From contig JH152965.1 in NCBI GenBank assembly GCA_000226015.1, positions 149,145-204,989 of the forward strand: DNA of 55,845 bases, read 5' to 3'. The position numbers and the translations under genes are program-made. Source of the DNA: Mnemiopsis leidyi (taxonomy: Eukaryota > Ctenophora > Tentaculata > Lobata > Bolinopsidae). The notes below the pieces were generated by a model. The model saw nothing but the letters and a program-made list of their open reading frames with translations, made no database searches and was not told where the DNA came from. Of the stretch, positions 1 through 11,638 are shown piece by piece; within the stretch, counting starts at the first letter, position 1; each line of letters starts with the position of its first letter.

Positions 1-202
1 GTGTGACAGTAGATGAGTTATCATTTTTAGCAAGAGTTTTATAATGTTTTTTGACATCCTCTGGCTGGTTGGCCCAATCTGTGCTAGCCAATTCCAAAAA
101 GTTTGCTGAAAGACAGCTGTTTCCCTTCTTTTTTCTCATATTTTTTCCTGTTTTCCAATGCATACATAACATACGGAGCTTTTTTAGATTTTTCTTGGAC
201 AT
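1..202 (-). pseudogene. Frameshifted copy of the mael-1 HMG-box exon
   Basis: Read on the minus strand this matches the HMG exon at 6814-7015 nearly base for base. Two homopolymer differences break it. The A-run after the start codon is one base shorter, so the mael-1 start codon is out of frame, although an ATG 11 bases upstream restores it. A T-run in the middle of the box is one base longer and leads to a stop after the residues LFGIG. The copy is cut off by the window edge at what would be its 3' side. I read it as a non-coding duplicate, although its transcript could still pair with mael-1 RNA. Confidence 0.8.
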
Positions 203-219
203 GACCTGGCATAGTTTTA

Positions 220-375
220 TACGGTGATATTACTATTAATAGTGCAAATACCATATTATTACCACAAGCTTGCGAGTGGTATTTATGCAATAAATTAATG
301 CGTTTGCAATGTATCTATTGAAGTAATTTTACAAGCTTTCGAGTGGCATTACATAAGGTAATTGCAATACCTAGT
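220..375. mobile_element. MITE, left-arm copy
   Basis: AT-rich short element with the repeated motif acaagcttgcgagtgg and palindromic ends around gtgcaaataccat. It is the inverted partner of the copy at 6641-6795 and is related to the cleaner copy at 55466-55636. Confidence 0.6.
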
Positions 376-1010
376 AATTTTTTAATTTCGAACTTTTATA
401 AAATGATGTATTACAAATTGATGCTCCATGATAAATGATGTCTACAGCATCAGCAAGCCAGAAAGACAGATGATCTTTCCTGGTTTTCCTGGAGTTAAAT
501 ACATCTGCACACAGTCCCATTGCACATTCTTATTTGACGTCTAGTTTTGCTTTCACTTCTTTGAACCAGTTTCTTGTACAAGACTCTACATCCACTAGTC
601 TGCTCCAGTCAAAGCCGTAGAGAGTTTCAATGGCTGAACCTCCATAGGGTATACACGAACTTGTATACTGATGTATAACCGACTGCAGAGGCGTAACAAT
701 GCCCTGAAGCCCCGGCTATGCCAGGGGGTGCCATTATAGAGGGCACCAAATTGTCATAAAAATGTGGGACAAGAAAAACAAGTATTTTTCAGAAAAACAA
801 GTAACAATTTTGCAAGGTTGACTGCGCAACTAGCAAAATCACGTGTTTGGTTTAATAACTTCGCAATTTATTTAGATAAATAGCGCCGAGTAACCCCTAT
901 ACCAGGGGCGCCACTAGGGGTGCCATATTGGCTACAGCTATAATGTTACTCCACTGACTGACCATAAAACAAGTTACACTAGCGGTGCAGCAATAAAACA
1001 AGATACAAGG

Positions 1011-1330
1011 GTGCTGCACCCCGGAGCCATGTCTAATAACAATAAATCCTTGGAGAAAATGTATTCAGACCATGAGAAGGAAAAGAAAAGGATGTGCAAC
1101 AGTCGAGTGATACAAATTGAGCATGGACAATTCACACCCTTAGTCTTCTCCACAACTGGCAGAATGGCAAAAGAATGTTCTTGTTTTCTTAAGAAACTGA
1201 GTGAAAAGCTGAGTCATAAAACAAATCAAAAATACTCAGATCACAGATACTGTGAACTTTGTCAGAAGAAGAATCAGAATCGAGCTACTGAAAACTTGAC
1301 ACATTGCAATTCGGGGTCATAGAGGTCGAT
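1011..1330 (+). pseudogene. Non-LTR retrotransposon remnant (RT C-terminal tail), left arm
   Basis: The reading frame starting at 1011 contains the pattern FTPLVFSTTG followed by MAKE and a short helical tail. This is the C-terminal tail I associate with reverse-transcriptase proteins of cnidarian non-LTR retrotransposons, preceded by the typical lysine-rich Y-x-x-H-E-K-E segment. No catalytic RT domain is present. The frame slips near the end relative to the right-arm copy. It is a dead fragment carried inside the inverted duplication. Family assignment is from memory of the motif, not from a search. Confidence 0.55.
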
Positions 1331-2005
1331 TTTATCAGAGACCAATCAATGTGGAAGAGTTAGATCTTAATTTGATCTCAGATCAGCACTAATGAATGGA
1401 TACCTCATGTGAATCTTTACAGGGATATGATATCCCATAGGTTTTCAATACGCTATTACATGGTTTCTTAAAAATTGAATGTTAAAACCCCTTTTTGTAG
1501 TTTTTAAAGACTTTTAAGATCTTTAACCAGATTTTAAAACAGAAAAAAATTCTTTTTATTCCAGTTTCATACAAATTTTTATTTTCAGGATAAACCCATT
1601 TTTTATATAGGGACGATTATGTATTGATTGTAATTTTGTTTTATCAAAAAAATAAAACAAGAGCACTTAAAACGCAACAAAAGCTACACACAATACACAC
1701 TGTATTACTTGCCTTAGGTTGCAGCCCATTTTCAATTTTCAAATAAAATGTTCAATTGAAACTATGCGCGGGGGCTGCCGCTTCGCGGCAGCAGGTCAGG
1801 CAAAGTCTGACAATGTATTACTGTATTCTTCAACTGTGAACAATTGCAATGTGACCAGTTGTTCCAAACCGTTATCAGGAAAATTTTCTAACATTTGAGA
1901 GCCTGGCTCAATGTAGTAATAGACTAGAGCCCCCGGACTTAACGGGCGATGCAAGTCTAGAAATGCGTGAGAGCGCGTGATGGCCACGATAGTAGGTTAT
2001 CAACC

Positions 2006-3237
2006 TAAAAGTTTTACAGGCAACAGGACCCATTGCGGATATCGTTTGCTACACGTTGCATAGCCTTGCTGCCGCGAAGCCGCAGCCTCCGGCGCGCGCG
2101 AAGTGCGCGGCGGCGTGGCTGCGTGATTTTTTAAAATTTTTGAAAAGGGTCGCAACGTGAGACAAAATATCATCTCGTCAAATATTCGTCTACGCACAGG
2201 GATATATGTGTTTAGCAACGCGGCAACTTCACCTAACAAGGTGCTTAACTTACGCCGCGCGCAAAAGGACTCTAGATAAAGCAAGCGTCAACCGTTGTAA
2301 CATGTAACGGAACGATCGGAAGAGATGAAAGAGCATTGTTGTCGAGATGTTACCCGACCCGCGCGCGGCTCGCAGTTTTCTGCTCTCCTCGCGGTAGACG
2401 GATATCATCTCGTCAAACAGCATTGTAAGTTTATAACTGACTGTCTCGGCCATCATGGCTCTTACGCGTGTCTGTCGTATAATCATAACATACCTCTTGT
2501 TTGGCATTTTAGCACATTTTAAAGATTGACAATCAAAAAATGGATCCTATGCTACATGCTAAATAATCAGTTTGCGGTGGCTGATACTTCATAGTTTTGT
2601 GATTTGACGAGTTGAATGAACCTTTTTCCTGAATGCCCAAATTCTCTTAAAGGAATTCAAGTGTATTTATTACAAGTTCAGTGATAGTGGATAGGTTTTT
2701 GTTCAAATTGCATCACGGCCAACGACACCAACTGTTTTGACTTTTTTATGTGATATATAATAAGGTACCAACATTCTAAACCGTCATCTGTGAGGAGGAA
2801 AGAGCTGCTTTTCACTTTCATTCTATTTAGGTTCACTGCTGTTTGACCAATTTGTATATATACAAATTGGTCAAACATATATATATATAGAATAGATCTT
2901 AATACATAATAGAGGTAATCTGGACAGTGGACTAGTTTAGTACTGTAATTTTCAGTTTTACTTATTTTGAGTTTTACTGTGCAATTACTTTTATATGGTA
3001 GGCCTCATATAGCTTAGCAAAGGCTTCAGTTAAGGTCTGTAGAGTTTGAAGTTGAGTTCGAAAAAACATCTTGTATATGACTGACCTAAAAATAAAAAAC
3101 TGATTGCTTGAACTTAGGTCTTTCTGCCGACAAATTTACAGGCCCTTTATGCTCCGACCCTCAGGGCTCCTTCCCTGTAATCGGTAGGGAGATAACACGT
3201 GACAGAAGACATGGTTACCTACTGGTCGGGGGTTGTA
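2006..3237. other. Unpaired centre of the inverted duplication
   Basis: About 1.2 kb between the two arms. I see no convincing gene. It has a GC-rich patch (2070-2420) with CG-rich palindromes. A segment around 2385-2425 (gcggtagacggatat...) recurs near 38060-38105 and, inverted, near 47632-47705. There is also a perfect 36-bp palindrome at 2841-2876. Confidence 0.6.
2841..2876. repeat. Perfect 36-bp palindrome
   Basis: An 18-nt half-site beginning gtttgaccaatttg is followed directly by its exact reverse complement, then a short (at)n run. Function unknown. Confidence 0.85.
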
Positions 3238-3683
3238 GGTTGATAACCTACTGTCGTGGCCATCACGCGCTCTCACGCATTTCTAGACGCGCATCGCCCC
3301 TTAAGTTGGGGGGCTCTAGTTTATTACTACATTGAGCCAGGCTCTCAAATGTTAGAAAATTTTCCTGATAACGGTTTGGAACAACTGGTCACATCGCAAT
3401 TGTTCACAGTTGAAAAATACAGTAATACATTGTCAGATGTTGCCTGACCTGATGCCGCGAAGCGGCAGCCCCCACGCGCGTAGTTTCAATTGAACATTTT
3501 ATTTGAAAATTGAATATGGGCCGCAACGCAAGGCAAGTAATACAGTGTGTATTGTGTGTAGCTTTTGTTGCGTTTTAAGTGCTCTTGTTTTATTTTTTGA
3601 TAAAACAAAATTACAATCAATACATAATCGTCCCTTTATAAAAAATGGGGTTTTCCTGAAAATAAAAATTTGTATAAAACTGG

Positions 3684-5020
3684 GAATACGCCATGGTTCT
3701 CAAAATATTTCAATCAATATGTCATTGACCATGTTCACTGGAAGATAAGGTTAGAATTTTATACAAACTAGTAAATACAGAATATCACCAAATATACGTA
3801 CTAGAATAATCTTGGATATAGTTATATGTACAGTATAAGTCCTAGTTAATAACTAGATAAAAATACTATCCAATAGGCAGCATTTATCAGTACTGAACGC
3901 AAATCATGAATTATAGGTGAAGATTAACTTTTCTTTTATATCCATGCTGCTGCTTGTTCTGACAAATAGCTGGCTGATTGGAACGTCATCAACTCATGGT
4001 AGATAAGAATGTCGTTATCAGTGCAAGTTATTACTAGTGCAAGTGCTGATAAGTGACAGACGTCACAATTCCGGCATGCAACAGTGCTGATAAGCGACCA
4101 AGGACTTGCAATACACCAATTACTAAATCACTAAGTATTGAAAAGTGGAAAAATCTTCCCTTTCTGCTGATCTTGGAAGGTAGGTAAATTAAATAAAAAT
4201 AGTGGAACTGAAGCTAGTTTATCATTTAAAAGTGTGCCATCATCATACTGTTGAATATATAAACTTTATACTTTCAGGACTGGCTGCGAGAATGCCACAT
4301 CACTTTCGATGACTGTAAGATCTTGACATTTGAGAGTAATAATTATCGTAGAAAACTTAAAGAAAGTTTATATATTCAACAGTATGATGATGGCACACTT
4401 TTAAATGATAAACTAGCTTCAGTTCCACTATTTTTATTTAATTTACCTACCTTCCAAGATCAGCAGAAAGGGAAGATTTTTCCACTTTTCAATACTTAGT
4501 GATTTAGTAATTGGTGTATTGCAAGTCGTCGGTCGCTTATCCGGAATTGTGACATCTGTCACTTATTAGCACTTGCACTAGTAATAACTTGCACTGATAA
4601 CGACATTCTTATCTACCATGAGTTGATGACATTCCAATCAGCCAGCTATTTGTCAGAACAAGCAGCAGCATGGATATAAAAGAAAAGTTAATCTTCACTT
4701 ATAATTCAAGATTTGCGTTCAGTACTGATAAATGCTGCCTATTGGATAGTATTTTTATCTAGTTATTAACTAGGAGTTAGGACTTATACTGTATATAACT
4801 ATATCCAAGATTATTCTAGTACATATATTTGGTGATATTCTGTATTTACTAGTCTGTATAAAATTCTAACCTTATCTTCCAGTGAACATGGTCAATGACA
4901 TATTGATTGAAATATTTTGAGAACCATTGCGTATTCCTTGTTATAAGATGTTATACGCAACCACATTAGCAGTCCTACTTCTTATCAAAATTACGAAGAA
5001 AACCCTATACTACACACCAT
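3684..5020. mobile_element. Foldback-type element with ~590-bp inverted arms and 12-bp target duplication
   Basis: Arms of about 590 bp (3684-4280 and about 4365-4942) are near-identical reverse complements around an ~85-bp loop. The direct repeat gtataaaactgg flanks the insert at 3672-3683 and 5021-5032. The other arm of the surrounding inverted duplication keeps the uninterrupted counterpart (read on the minus strand, gtatgaaactggaat near 1551-1566). That confirms a discrete insertion with a 12-bp target-site duplication. No transposase reading frame is visible, so the element is non-autonomous. About 80 bp on the right side (4943-5020) has no partner in the left arm. Confidence 0.8.
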
Positions 5021-5261
5021 GTATAAAACTGGAATGAAAAGAATTTTTTTCTGTTTTAAAATCTGGTTAAAGATCTTAAAAGTCTTTAAAAACTACAAAA
5101 AGTGGTTTTAACATTCAATTTTCAAGAAACCATGTAATAACGTATTGAAAACCTATGGGATATCATATCCCTGTAAAGATTCACATGAGGTATCCATTCA
5201 TTAGTGCTGATCTGAGATAAAATTAAGATCTAACTCTTCCACATTGATTGGTCTCTAATAA

Positions 5262-5569
5262 AATCGACCTCTATGACCCCGAATGTGTCAAGTTTTTAGT
5301 AGCTCAATTCTGATTCTTCTTCTGACAAAGTTCACAATATCTGAGTATTTTTGATTTGTTTTATGACTCAGCTTTTCACTCAGTTTCTTAAGAAAACAAG
5401 AACATTCTTTTGCCATTCCGCCAGTTGTGGAGAAGACTAAGGGTGTGAATTGTCCATGCTCAATTTGTATCACTCGACTGTTGCACATCCTTTTCTCTTC
5501 CTTCTCATGGTCTGAATACGTTTTCTCCAAGGATTTATTGTTATTAGACATGGCTCCTGGGTGCAGCAC
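5262..5569 (-). pseudogene. Non-LTR retrotransposon remnant (RT C-terminal tail), right arm
   Basis: Minus-strand partner of the remnant at 1011-1330. The frame carries FTPLVFSTTGGMAKE and, unlike the left copy, continues in frame into the arginine-rich segment VRRRIRIELL, typical of the final residues of such RT proteins. No RT catalytic domain is present. The 5' part is missing. Confidence 0.55.
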
Positions 5570-6061
5570 CCTTGTATCTTGTTTTATTGCTGCACCGCTA
5601 GTGTAACTTGTTTTATGGTCAGTCAGTGGAGTAACATTATAGCTGTAGCCAATATGGCACCCCTAGTGGCGCCCCTGGTATAGGGGTTACTCGGCGCTAT
5701 TTGTGAAAATATGACAAAATATCTAAATAAATCGCGAAGATATTTCTGAAAAATACTTGTTTTTCTTGTCCCACATTTTTATGACAATTTGGTGCCCCCT
5801 TATGATGGCACCCCCTGGCATAGCCGGGGCTGCAGGGCATTGTTACAAGTTCGTGTATACCCCATGGAGGTTCAGCCATTGAAACTCTCAACGGCTTTGA
5901 CTGGAGCAGACTAGTGGATGTAGAGTCTTGTACAAGAAACTGGTTCAAAGAAGTGAAAGCAAAACTAGACGTCAAATAAGAATGTGCGATGGGACTGTGT
6001 GCAGATGTTTTTAACTCCAGCTTGCTGATGCTGTAGACATCATTTATCATGGAGCATCAGT

Positions 6062-6350
6062 TTGGCACGGTTTAAGGAAACTGTCGACATCATGAAGACA
6101 GATCTGATAGCTGACAAAACTAGATTGATCTGTACTCAGGAGCAGTTGCTGGAGTCTCAGAGAGATCAACTTGTACAGTTAAAATTGTCAGTTGAGTCTA
6201 CTGTTCAGGAAACTGTTCAGAAGGAGATCAAGTCTTACAGTGAAGCTGTTGCAAGTAAGCAAAGTCAGATAGGATCAGTTCAGGTACATTAAAATGTGAA
6301 GAAGGCTGTAAAGAGTGGTTTCCAGGATGATGATAGAAGCAAGACTTATT
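6062..6350 (+). pseudogene. LINE ORF1-like coiled-coil fragment
   Basis: A 76-residue frame (6062-6292) rich in K, E, Q and S, with heptad-like spacing, reads like the N-terminal coiled coil of LINE ORF1 proteins: a repeated E/Q-rich helix, then TVQETVQKEI and YSEAVA. After the stop, the next stretch reads VKKAVKSGFQDDDRSKT in another frame, which is the usual continuation of such proteins, so a frameshift has broken it. It lies in the block present only in the right arm of the inverted duplication. Confidence 0.45.
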
Positions 6351-6640
6351 GGGCCAGCTTTTGTGAAAAGGATTGGAGCGATGCGACCTAGAACCATTTC
6401 TAACTATTGTCTGCCTTACTAGCCCTCCTCCTCATTTCCCCTATAAGTGCTCTATGCTTGGCCCGCTCTTTGGTTGCCCTGTAGCTGTCCGGTTGAACAT
6501 AAACTTTGCTGTATGTTGCCGATTTTTGATAAATGAGAGCAACATTTATATGTTTCTCTCATTTCACGTTCCCATGCAGGGTGATATTTAGCAACTCTAT
6601 TGTAATACATCATTTTATAAAAGTTCGAAATTAAAAAATT

Positions 6641-6795
6641 ACTAGGAATTGCAATTACCTTATGTAATGCCACTCGCAAGCTTGTAAAATTACTTCAATA
6701 GATACATTGCAAGCGCGTTAATTTATTGCATAGATACCACTCGCAAGCTTGTGGTAATAATATGGTATTTGCACTATTAATAGTGATATCACTGT
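6641..6795. mobile_element. MITE ending 18 bp before the mael-1 start codon
   Basis: Contains two copies of the motif ccactcgcaagcttg and ends in gcactattaatagtgatatcactgt, matching the terminal repeat of the copy at 55466-55636 (gtgcaattaccat / ggtattactgta ends). Its right end is about 18 bp upstream of the ATG at 6814, so the mael-1 5' leader and probably its promoter region are transposon-derived. Confidence 0.65.
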
Positions 6796-6813
6796 GTAAA
6801 ACTATGCCAGGTC

Positions 6814-9800
6814 ATGTCCAAGAAAAAATCTAAAAAAGCTCCGTATGTTATGTATGCATTGGAAAACAGGAAAAAATATGAGAAAAAAGAAGGGAAACAG
6901 CTGTCTTTCAACAAACTTTTGGAATTGGCTAGCACAGATTGGGCCAACCAGCCAGAGGATGTCAAAAAACATTATAAAACTCTTGCTAAAAATGATAACT
7001 CATCTACTGTCACACCAAGGCATGAAACATCATGTCAGCGAATGGATACAGAGGCCGCTGTTGTTACGAACAAGTTGCTGTAGGTTGATTTTAAGTCGTG
7101 GCACCCTTCCAATGTTAAGGTTCTAGTGGCTATTATAAAGTGTGATATTAATTTAAGAATTTTATTCAGCCACACATATAAGTATCATATCTTAGAGACT
7201 AGACAATACAGGTTTTTTTGACCAGTTTCCAAAAGTAATTTAGAAATGCATTTTAAAGAAATTTAAGACTTTGATAAGGTACAGTTGATAAGGTACAGTC
7301 ATCCCCCGATTGACCGGGCCCCGATTAACCGGGTCCCCCGATTTACGGGGCCTCATTTCTTTCCCCCAAAATTTTACCCAGAGAACAATAGACCCAGAAC
7401 AAACTCTAGTATTTCCAAGGCAACTGTTAAATTTTGTTGTCAAAACTATTTAATACAGTCGTACTAACACTTTTTACTTATTCAGCATTGTTCCAATGAT
7501 AAAAAGACGGTATATAGACACATAAGATGGTATATAGACATATAAGAGACAATTTAGACCCAATTTCGGCCCCAAATGGCACTCCCCCGATTTACCGGGT
7601 CCCCGATTTACCGTTCATTTTTGCTTTCCCCCGAGAAGCCCGGTAAATCGAGGGATGACTGTATAAGACTTCAAGTATGAATATAAGGTATTTGCTATAT
7701 CTAAGAGCACCTTTCCATGTTTGAAGTCTTGGGGATGGATCAGTGCATGAAAATGAACCTTCTTACCTTGAGTTCTGTTTTCAGAGGAGAGAAATGGGAA
7801 GTTAAAAAGTCGAAGAAAATACGTAAATCTTGTCGGCTCTTCCAGCAATCGTTGGGGTCAATTGAAGACTTGATCAACCGGCAATTTGGAATTATTGATT
7901 TTAATGCCCACGTGGACTACATGGATGGGTTAACTGTCCCGGCAGAGTTTGCTTTGGTTCAAGGAAGCATTAAAGATGGATTAAACCTTACTGGAACTAC
8001 GAGCCCGTGTAATGAATTATTCCTCATTGAACCCGAGAACAAAAGGTAAGAGCTGACTTTTTAACTTTAATTACAGAAATACCAATCTTCCATATTTTGT
8101 TTTTTATTTTAGCCATATCCGTTATATAAAGCACAGTTGGTTAATTTTTACTTGTCACCCTACATATCTTTATTTTACAAAACACTGCACGAGACTGGTA
8201 CTTATATAGGCGAATTTCAATTTCACAAATCTCGTATTCTTGTATATTGTGGCGGGGGTTTGGGGAGGGATCATGACATCTGGACATGGGCCAAATAGTT
8301 AAAAATCTTGGTAGCCTTACCTACCAAATCCCCTCCCCCATTATTATTAATATTCTAGACCTCAAATTTAGTATTAATTTCGGTGAATTGTAGAGAACGG
8401 TTTTCGTGAGGAAGTGTCTCAAGTTTTCGAAGATTAAACACCCCAATTGGCCCTGCCTTAGTTCTCGGTAGTGAAATACTCTCAAATGGTCCAATGGAAA
8501 CAGATTGACATCCAAAAACAACGGTAATGGCATTACACTTCGAGAAACAGGGTTTTAAATTTGAGACTACTCTCCAAAAACACCGTATTGCCTTCTTTAC
8601 ATAAAACGGGGAAGTGTCTCAAATTTGTCTTCATTTAGACAAATTTCATTAATTGTTAAATTGATTTTAGGAGGAGTCTCACATTTGTTTTGATTTTAGG
8701 AGGAGTCTCAAATTTGTTTTGATTTGAGACACCTTGCAAAATTAGCTGTGATGGTACGTACAACGTTTTTGAGACACCTCCCTCAAAACAAATGTCATGT
8801 GAGAAACCTAAAATCAATAGGATTTGGAGACTTCTCCTAAATCAAAACAATTTGAGACACTTCCCCGCGATTACCGTTCTCTATGAAGCTGGGTTGATTT
8901 AACCTATTTTGATATAATAAGGCACTGGTCGAAAGTCCTTCTAGTATTCAAGACTGTGACTGAATCATCATGAAATAAACATCTTTTAATAAGCTTGATC
9001 TTTTTTGCCATTACCGAGATTATTGAAATTAAATGGATTTTTCAGGCATTTAAGAAATGGATTCAGAAACGAAATTAAATTAAACTGTGAATTAGAACAT
9101 GGGATCAACATTTACGATTTAAAGAATAAAGGATTTGCAGTTGATATCGAAATCGTGATTGAAAAGGTATATTACATTGACAACATTCTTTTTTAAGATT
9201 TTACTTAAACTCTAGTCCAATTTAGGAACATTTGCAGACAGTGATGTAAGAAACTCAGAGTCACTGTTAGTATTGAATATTAATTGTCTTATCGACTTGT
9301 CATGCTTTCTTCCACTCAGTCCTATTCGTGAAATTTTTGACAGTGTAACTTCAAACTTGGTGTTGTCTGCATTACAGACTAGATTGCATACCATTGCTTG
9401 ATGATAGTTGTAATTGTACTGCTCTTTCTATCACTGGTTAGAGTGTTTATAGACGTCAGAACTCTTGTGGAGGAGTCTGAATGTTTATCACGTGATAGTG
9501 TTTTTCGAAATTGGTTTGTCCTATCTGGCTACTTATTTCTTCAATCGCTTTCACATGATGAAAAAAATTTCCGACTCCATCCCGAGAATTCTGACGTCTG
9601 AAGCGGACTTAAAGATACATCATTAACAGATTACAGAACTAATTCCCGATGAAATGCTACTTCTGTGTAGAAAGGAGGACGTGAACAGAGTTCTCGGAGC
9701 TTGGTACTGGATAAAGTATCAGCTCGAGTACAAGCTACCCAAGATACAGGTACTGTCAATACACTGGTATTTGTCAGGTAGATTGACAAATATTTCTTTT

Positions 9801-11473
9801 ATTATATTGGTAAATTCATTTACAATATAATGGCAAACCGATAAACTTATATTGTTAATAAAGCACTTAACCTTTAAATGGAAACTAGCAACCTTCATTC
9901 ATTTTTCTCAAACAAAGTGTTTATTCAGGTGATCACATTAGAGTATTTCGCTGAGACTATCATCAATCATCTAATCAAGAAACATAATAGGGTAAGATTG
10001 AATTAGTTTTTGAGTTAGATGTTATGTCATTACCTTATTTTTTCGACTAATTTTTTTAAGTTTAACAAATAGAGTTTTAGCTCTGAACTGGTGTCGCCAC
10101 GTGATGTGTGATAGAGTGTTTATTAAAGAATCTAATTGTTCCTAATTTTTGAGTAGACTCGACCAAGTGGTTCGGGTTGTTAATTGGTTAGAGATTACGA
10201 TCTGATGTACTAAACCATAAACATGAATCTCTAATCTTTAGTATTATGAGTATGTTGAAAAAATCAAGTGTATCAGAGTTGAAGTATCAACTCGTATCCC
10301 TTTGTCGTGGAACTTCGACGGAAAAAGTTTGAACAATTAGTATTTTCATTAAGGCACTACATATATCTGGTGATATCTGCTATTATTTTTTTCGTTCTGT
10401 TCAGGGAGAGTTCGGGGACAAAATCAGTGAACACACTCTAACAGACCATTTCTCGAAACCCTTCCGGGACACCAACCCCTTGCTCCGATGCCCATTCCAT
10501 AACACTGATGAAGGATGTGACAAGAAGAGCTGCACAGAGAAAAACACCAAAAAATACTTTTATCAGTTAATCACAGTACTTGCTGACTTTCTCCCTGAGG
10601 TAGATCTCGGGAGAACACCAAACACGCACATCTTTGTACCACAAGAAGAAAATTCCAAGAGAAAAGCTGACCGAAACATTCAAAACATTCCTGCTCCTAC
10701 AAATACACCACGAGAACATCCAGGGAACCCTTCTTTAGACACCCAACCAGAGCACACACCAAGACCACCTCATTCTTATTCTGCTAGAAACAAATCTCTC
10801 AACAAAAGTTGTTGCACCTCGTCTAGCAACTCCACCAGGAGCTCCTCACCAGTAAACAACACTTTTGAAGATCAGCTCCCGAGACGTCCTAAACCTGAAA
10901 AGAAGAATTTGGCCAATGGAAATCCTGTTGTGAAAAGCAAAAGTTCCGTTACTTATGATAAAGATTCTCTGACGTATGATACGAACAATGGGGCAAGTGC
11001 AGTCGAGTCTTCAGCCAACTGTGAGAATCAGTTTTCCGAGCTCCCTTTGAGCGGTAAGATTTGACACTCTTTGGGAGAGGTTCTTGTTCTTGATACATTC
11101 TTACAGTGCAGAATGATATGCTTTTTCCCGCGTTATAGCTTTAAGTAAGTCGCTTCTAAGCAAGTATACAAATTTTGAATTTCAAAATGTTACTATACTC
11201 TACTCGTTTTCAGGCAGACAGAGCAGATCCGGCAGAGGCAGATCCCGTGCAAGAACCAACACCCCCTCCTCTCCCGGTGTCACAGTGGGGTCAGTCAGCG
11301 TGACTCCACCCTCAGTGGGGTCAGGTCATCCTGCACTCGGGTCAGCTAGTGGGAAGTTTGCAAGTCGTGGAAGAGGAGAGAGGATGGCTGCCATGTTAGT
11401 TTCTACTAGGAAGACTGAGAATGTGTCCGCACCCGACTCTCCGACTGTGGAGATTTTAGACAATAGAGTGTAA
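6814..11473 (+). CDS. MAEL: mael-1: Maelstrom protein with HMG box and MAEL domain
   Basis: Proposed exons: 6814-7073, 7785-8045, 9046-9166, 9630-9749, 9929-9991, 10405-11053, 11214-11473; about 577 aa. Exon 1 encodes an HMG box (KAPYVMYALENRKKY, then SFNKLLELAS and DWANQPEDVKKHY). Exons 2-6 encode the MAEL domain, an RNase-H-like fold that in animals binds zinc and works in nuclear piRNA silencing. Visible landmarks are VDYMDGLTVPAE, NCELEHGI, VLGAWYWI and the C-x2-H...C zinc motif RCPFH...C. The histidine expected after the first glutamate is not seen (TTSPCNELF instead). The tail is disordered with PRRPKPEK and RG-rich motifs (SGRGRSRAR, SRGRGER). All junctions have GT-AG sites and matching phases. 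The exon 1 donor (aacaa|gttgct) is phase-correct but weak and is the least certain joint. A longer exon 1 would hit a stop at 7081. Confidence 0.82.
7296..7661. mobile_element. pogo/Tigger-like MITE in mael-1 intron 1
   Basis: Terminal inverted repeats begin cagtcatcccccgattgacc and end cggtaaatcgagggatgactg, with TA on each side. Internal copies of the ccccgattaaccggg motif recur near both ends. CAGT termini with TA duplication fit the Tc1/mariner-pogo superfamily. There is no transposase frame. Confidence 0.75.
8393..8881. mobile_element. TIR element (gagaacggt family) in mael-1 intron 2
   Basis: Termini gagaacggttttcgtgagga and, inverted, gagaacggtaatcgcgggga, both followed by gtgtctcaa, and flanked by TA. 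The interior is built of repeated gagaca/tgtctc motifs with caaaac. It is non-autonomous. A shorter relative lies at 33306-33541. Confidence 0.65.
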
Positions 11474-11632
11474 CTTTAATGAATATGTGATTTGATATTG
11501 ATGCTTTATTTTTATCTAATTTTTATTTTACAATTTATAAATTGTACGAGTGTTCTTTTGATTCAAGATAAACCACACACTACAACTTACAAGTAATGAT
11601 TTGATTAATTTTAAATTGTTTTGAAGTCAACA

Positions 11633-11638
11633 AATAAA
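11633..11638 (+). promoter_or_regulatory. Candidate polyadenylation signal of mael-1
   Basis: AATAAA 160 bases after the mael-1 stop codon in an AT-rich 3' region. The next 800 bp (to 12446) holds no gene I can recognise. Confidence 0.45.

Larger units (their letters stand above)
1..7015. repeat. Large imperfect inverted duplication upstream of and into mael-1
   Basis: Positions 1-2005 are the reverse complement of 3238-7015: base 1 pairs with about 7015 and base 2005 with 3238. The arms are highly similar over long stretches but differ by many substitutions and indels. The unpaired centre is about 2006-3237. The right arm carries two extra blocks absent from the left: the foldback element at 3684-5020 and about 540 bp at 6060-6600 holding a LINE ORF1-like fragment. 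The left arm runs off the window edge, so its true length is unknown. The right arm contains the HMG-box exon of mael-1 and the left arm a broken copy of it. Divergence between arms argues against a simple assembly fold-back. Confidence 0.9.

Noticed and set aside
1796..3447. A 63-codon frame present in both arms (1796-1987 minus and 3256-3447 plus)
   Set aside because: It is conserved only because the arms are duplicates; substitutions look random with respect to codons and no motif is recognised. Part of the sequence recurs near 55765-55800, suggesting it is repeat DNA.
5697..6050. 117-codon minus-strand frame in the right arm
   Set aside because: Not kept open in the left-arm counterpart and without recognisable motif.
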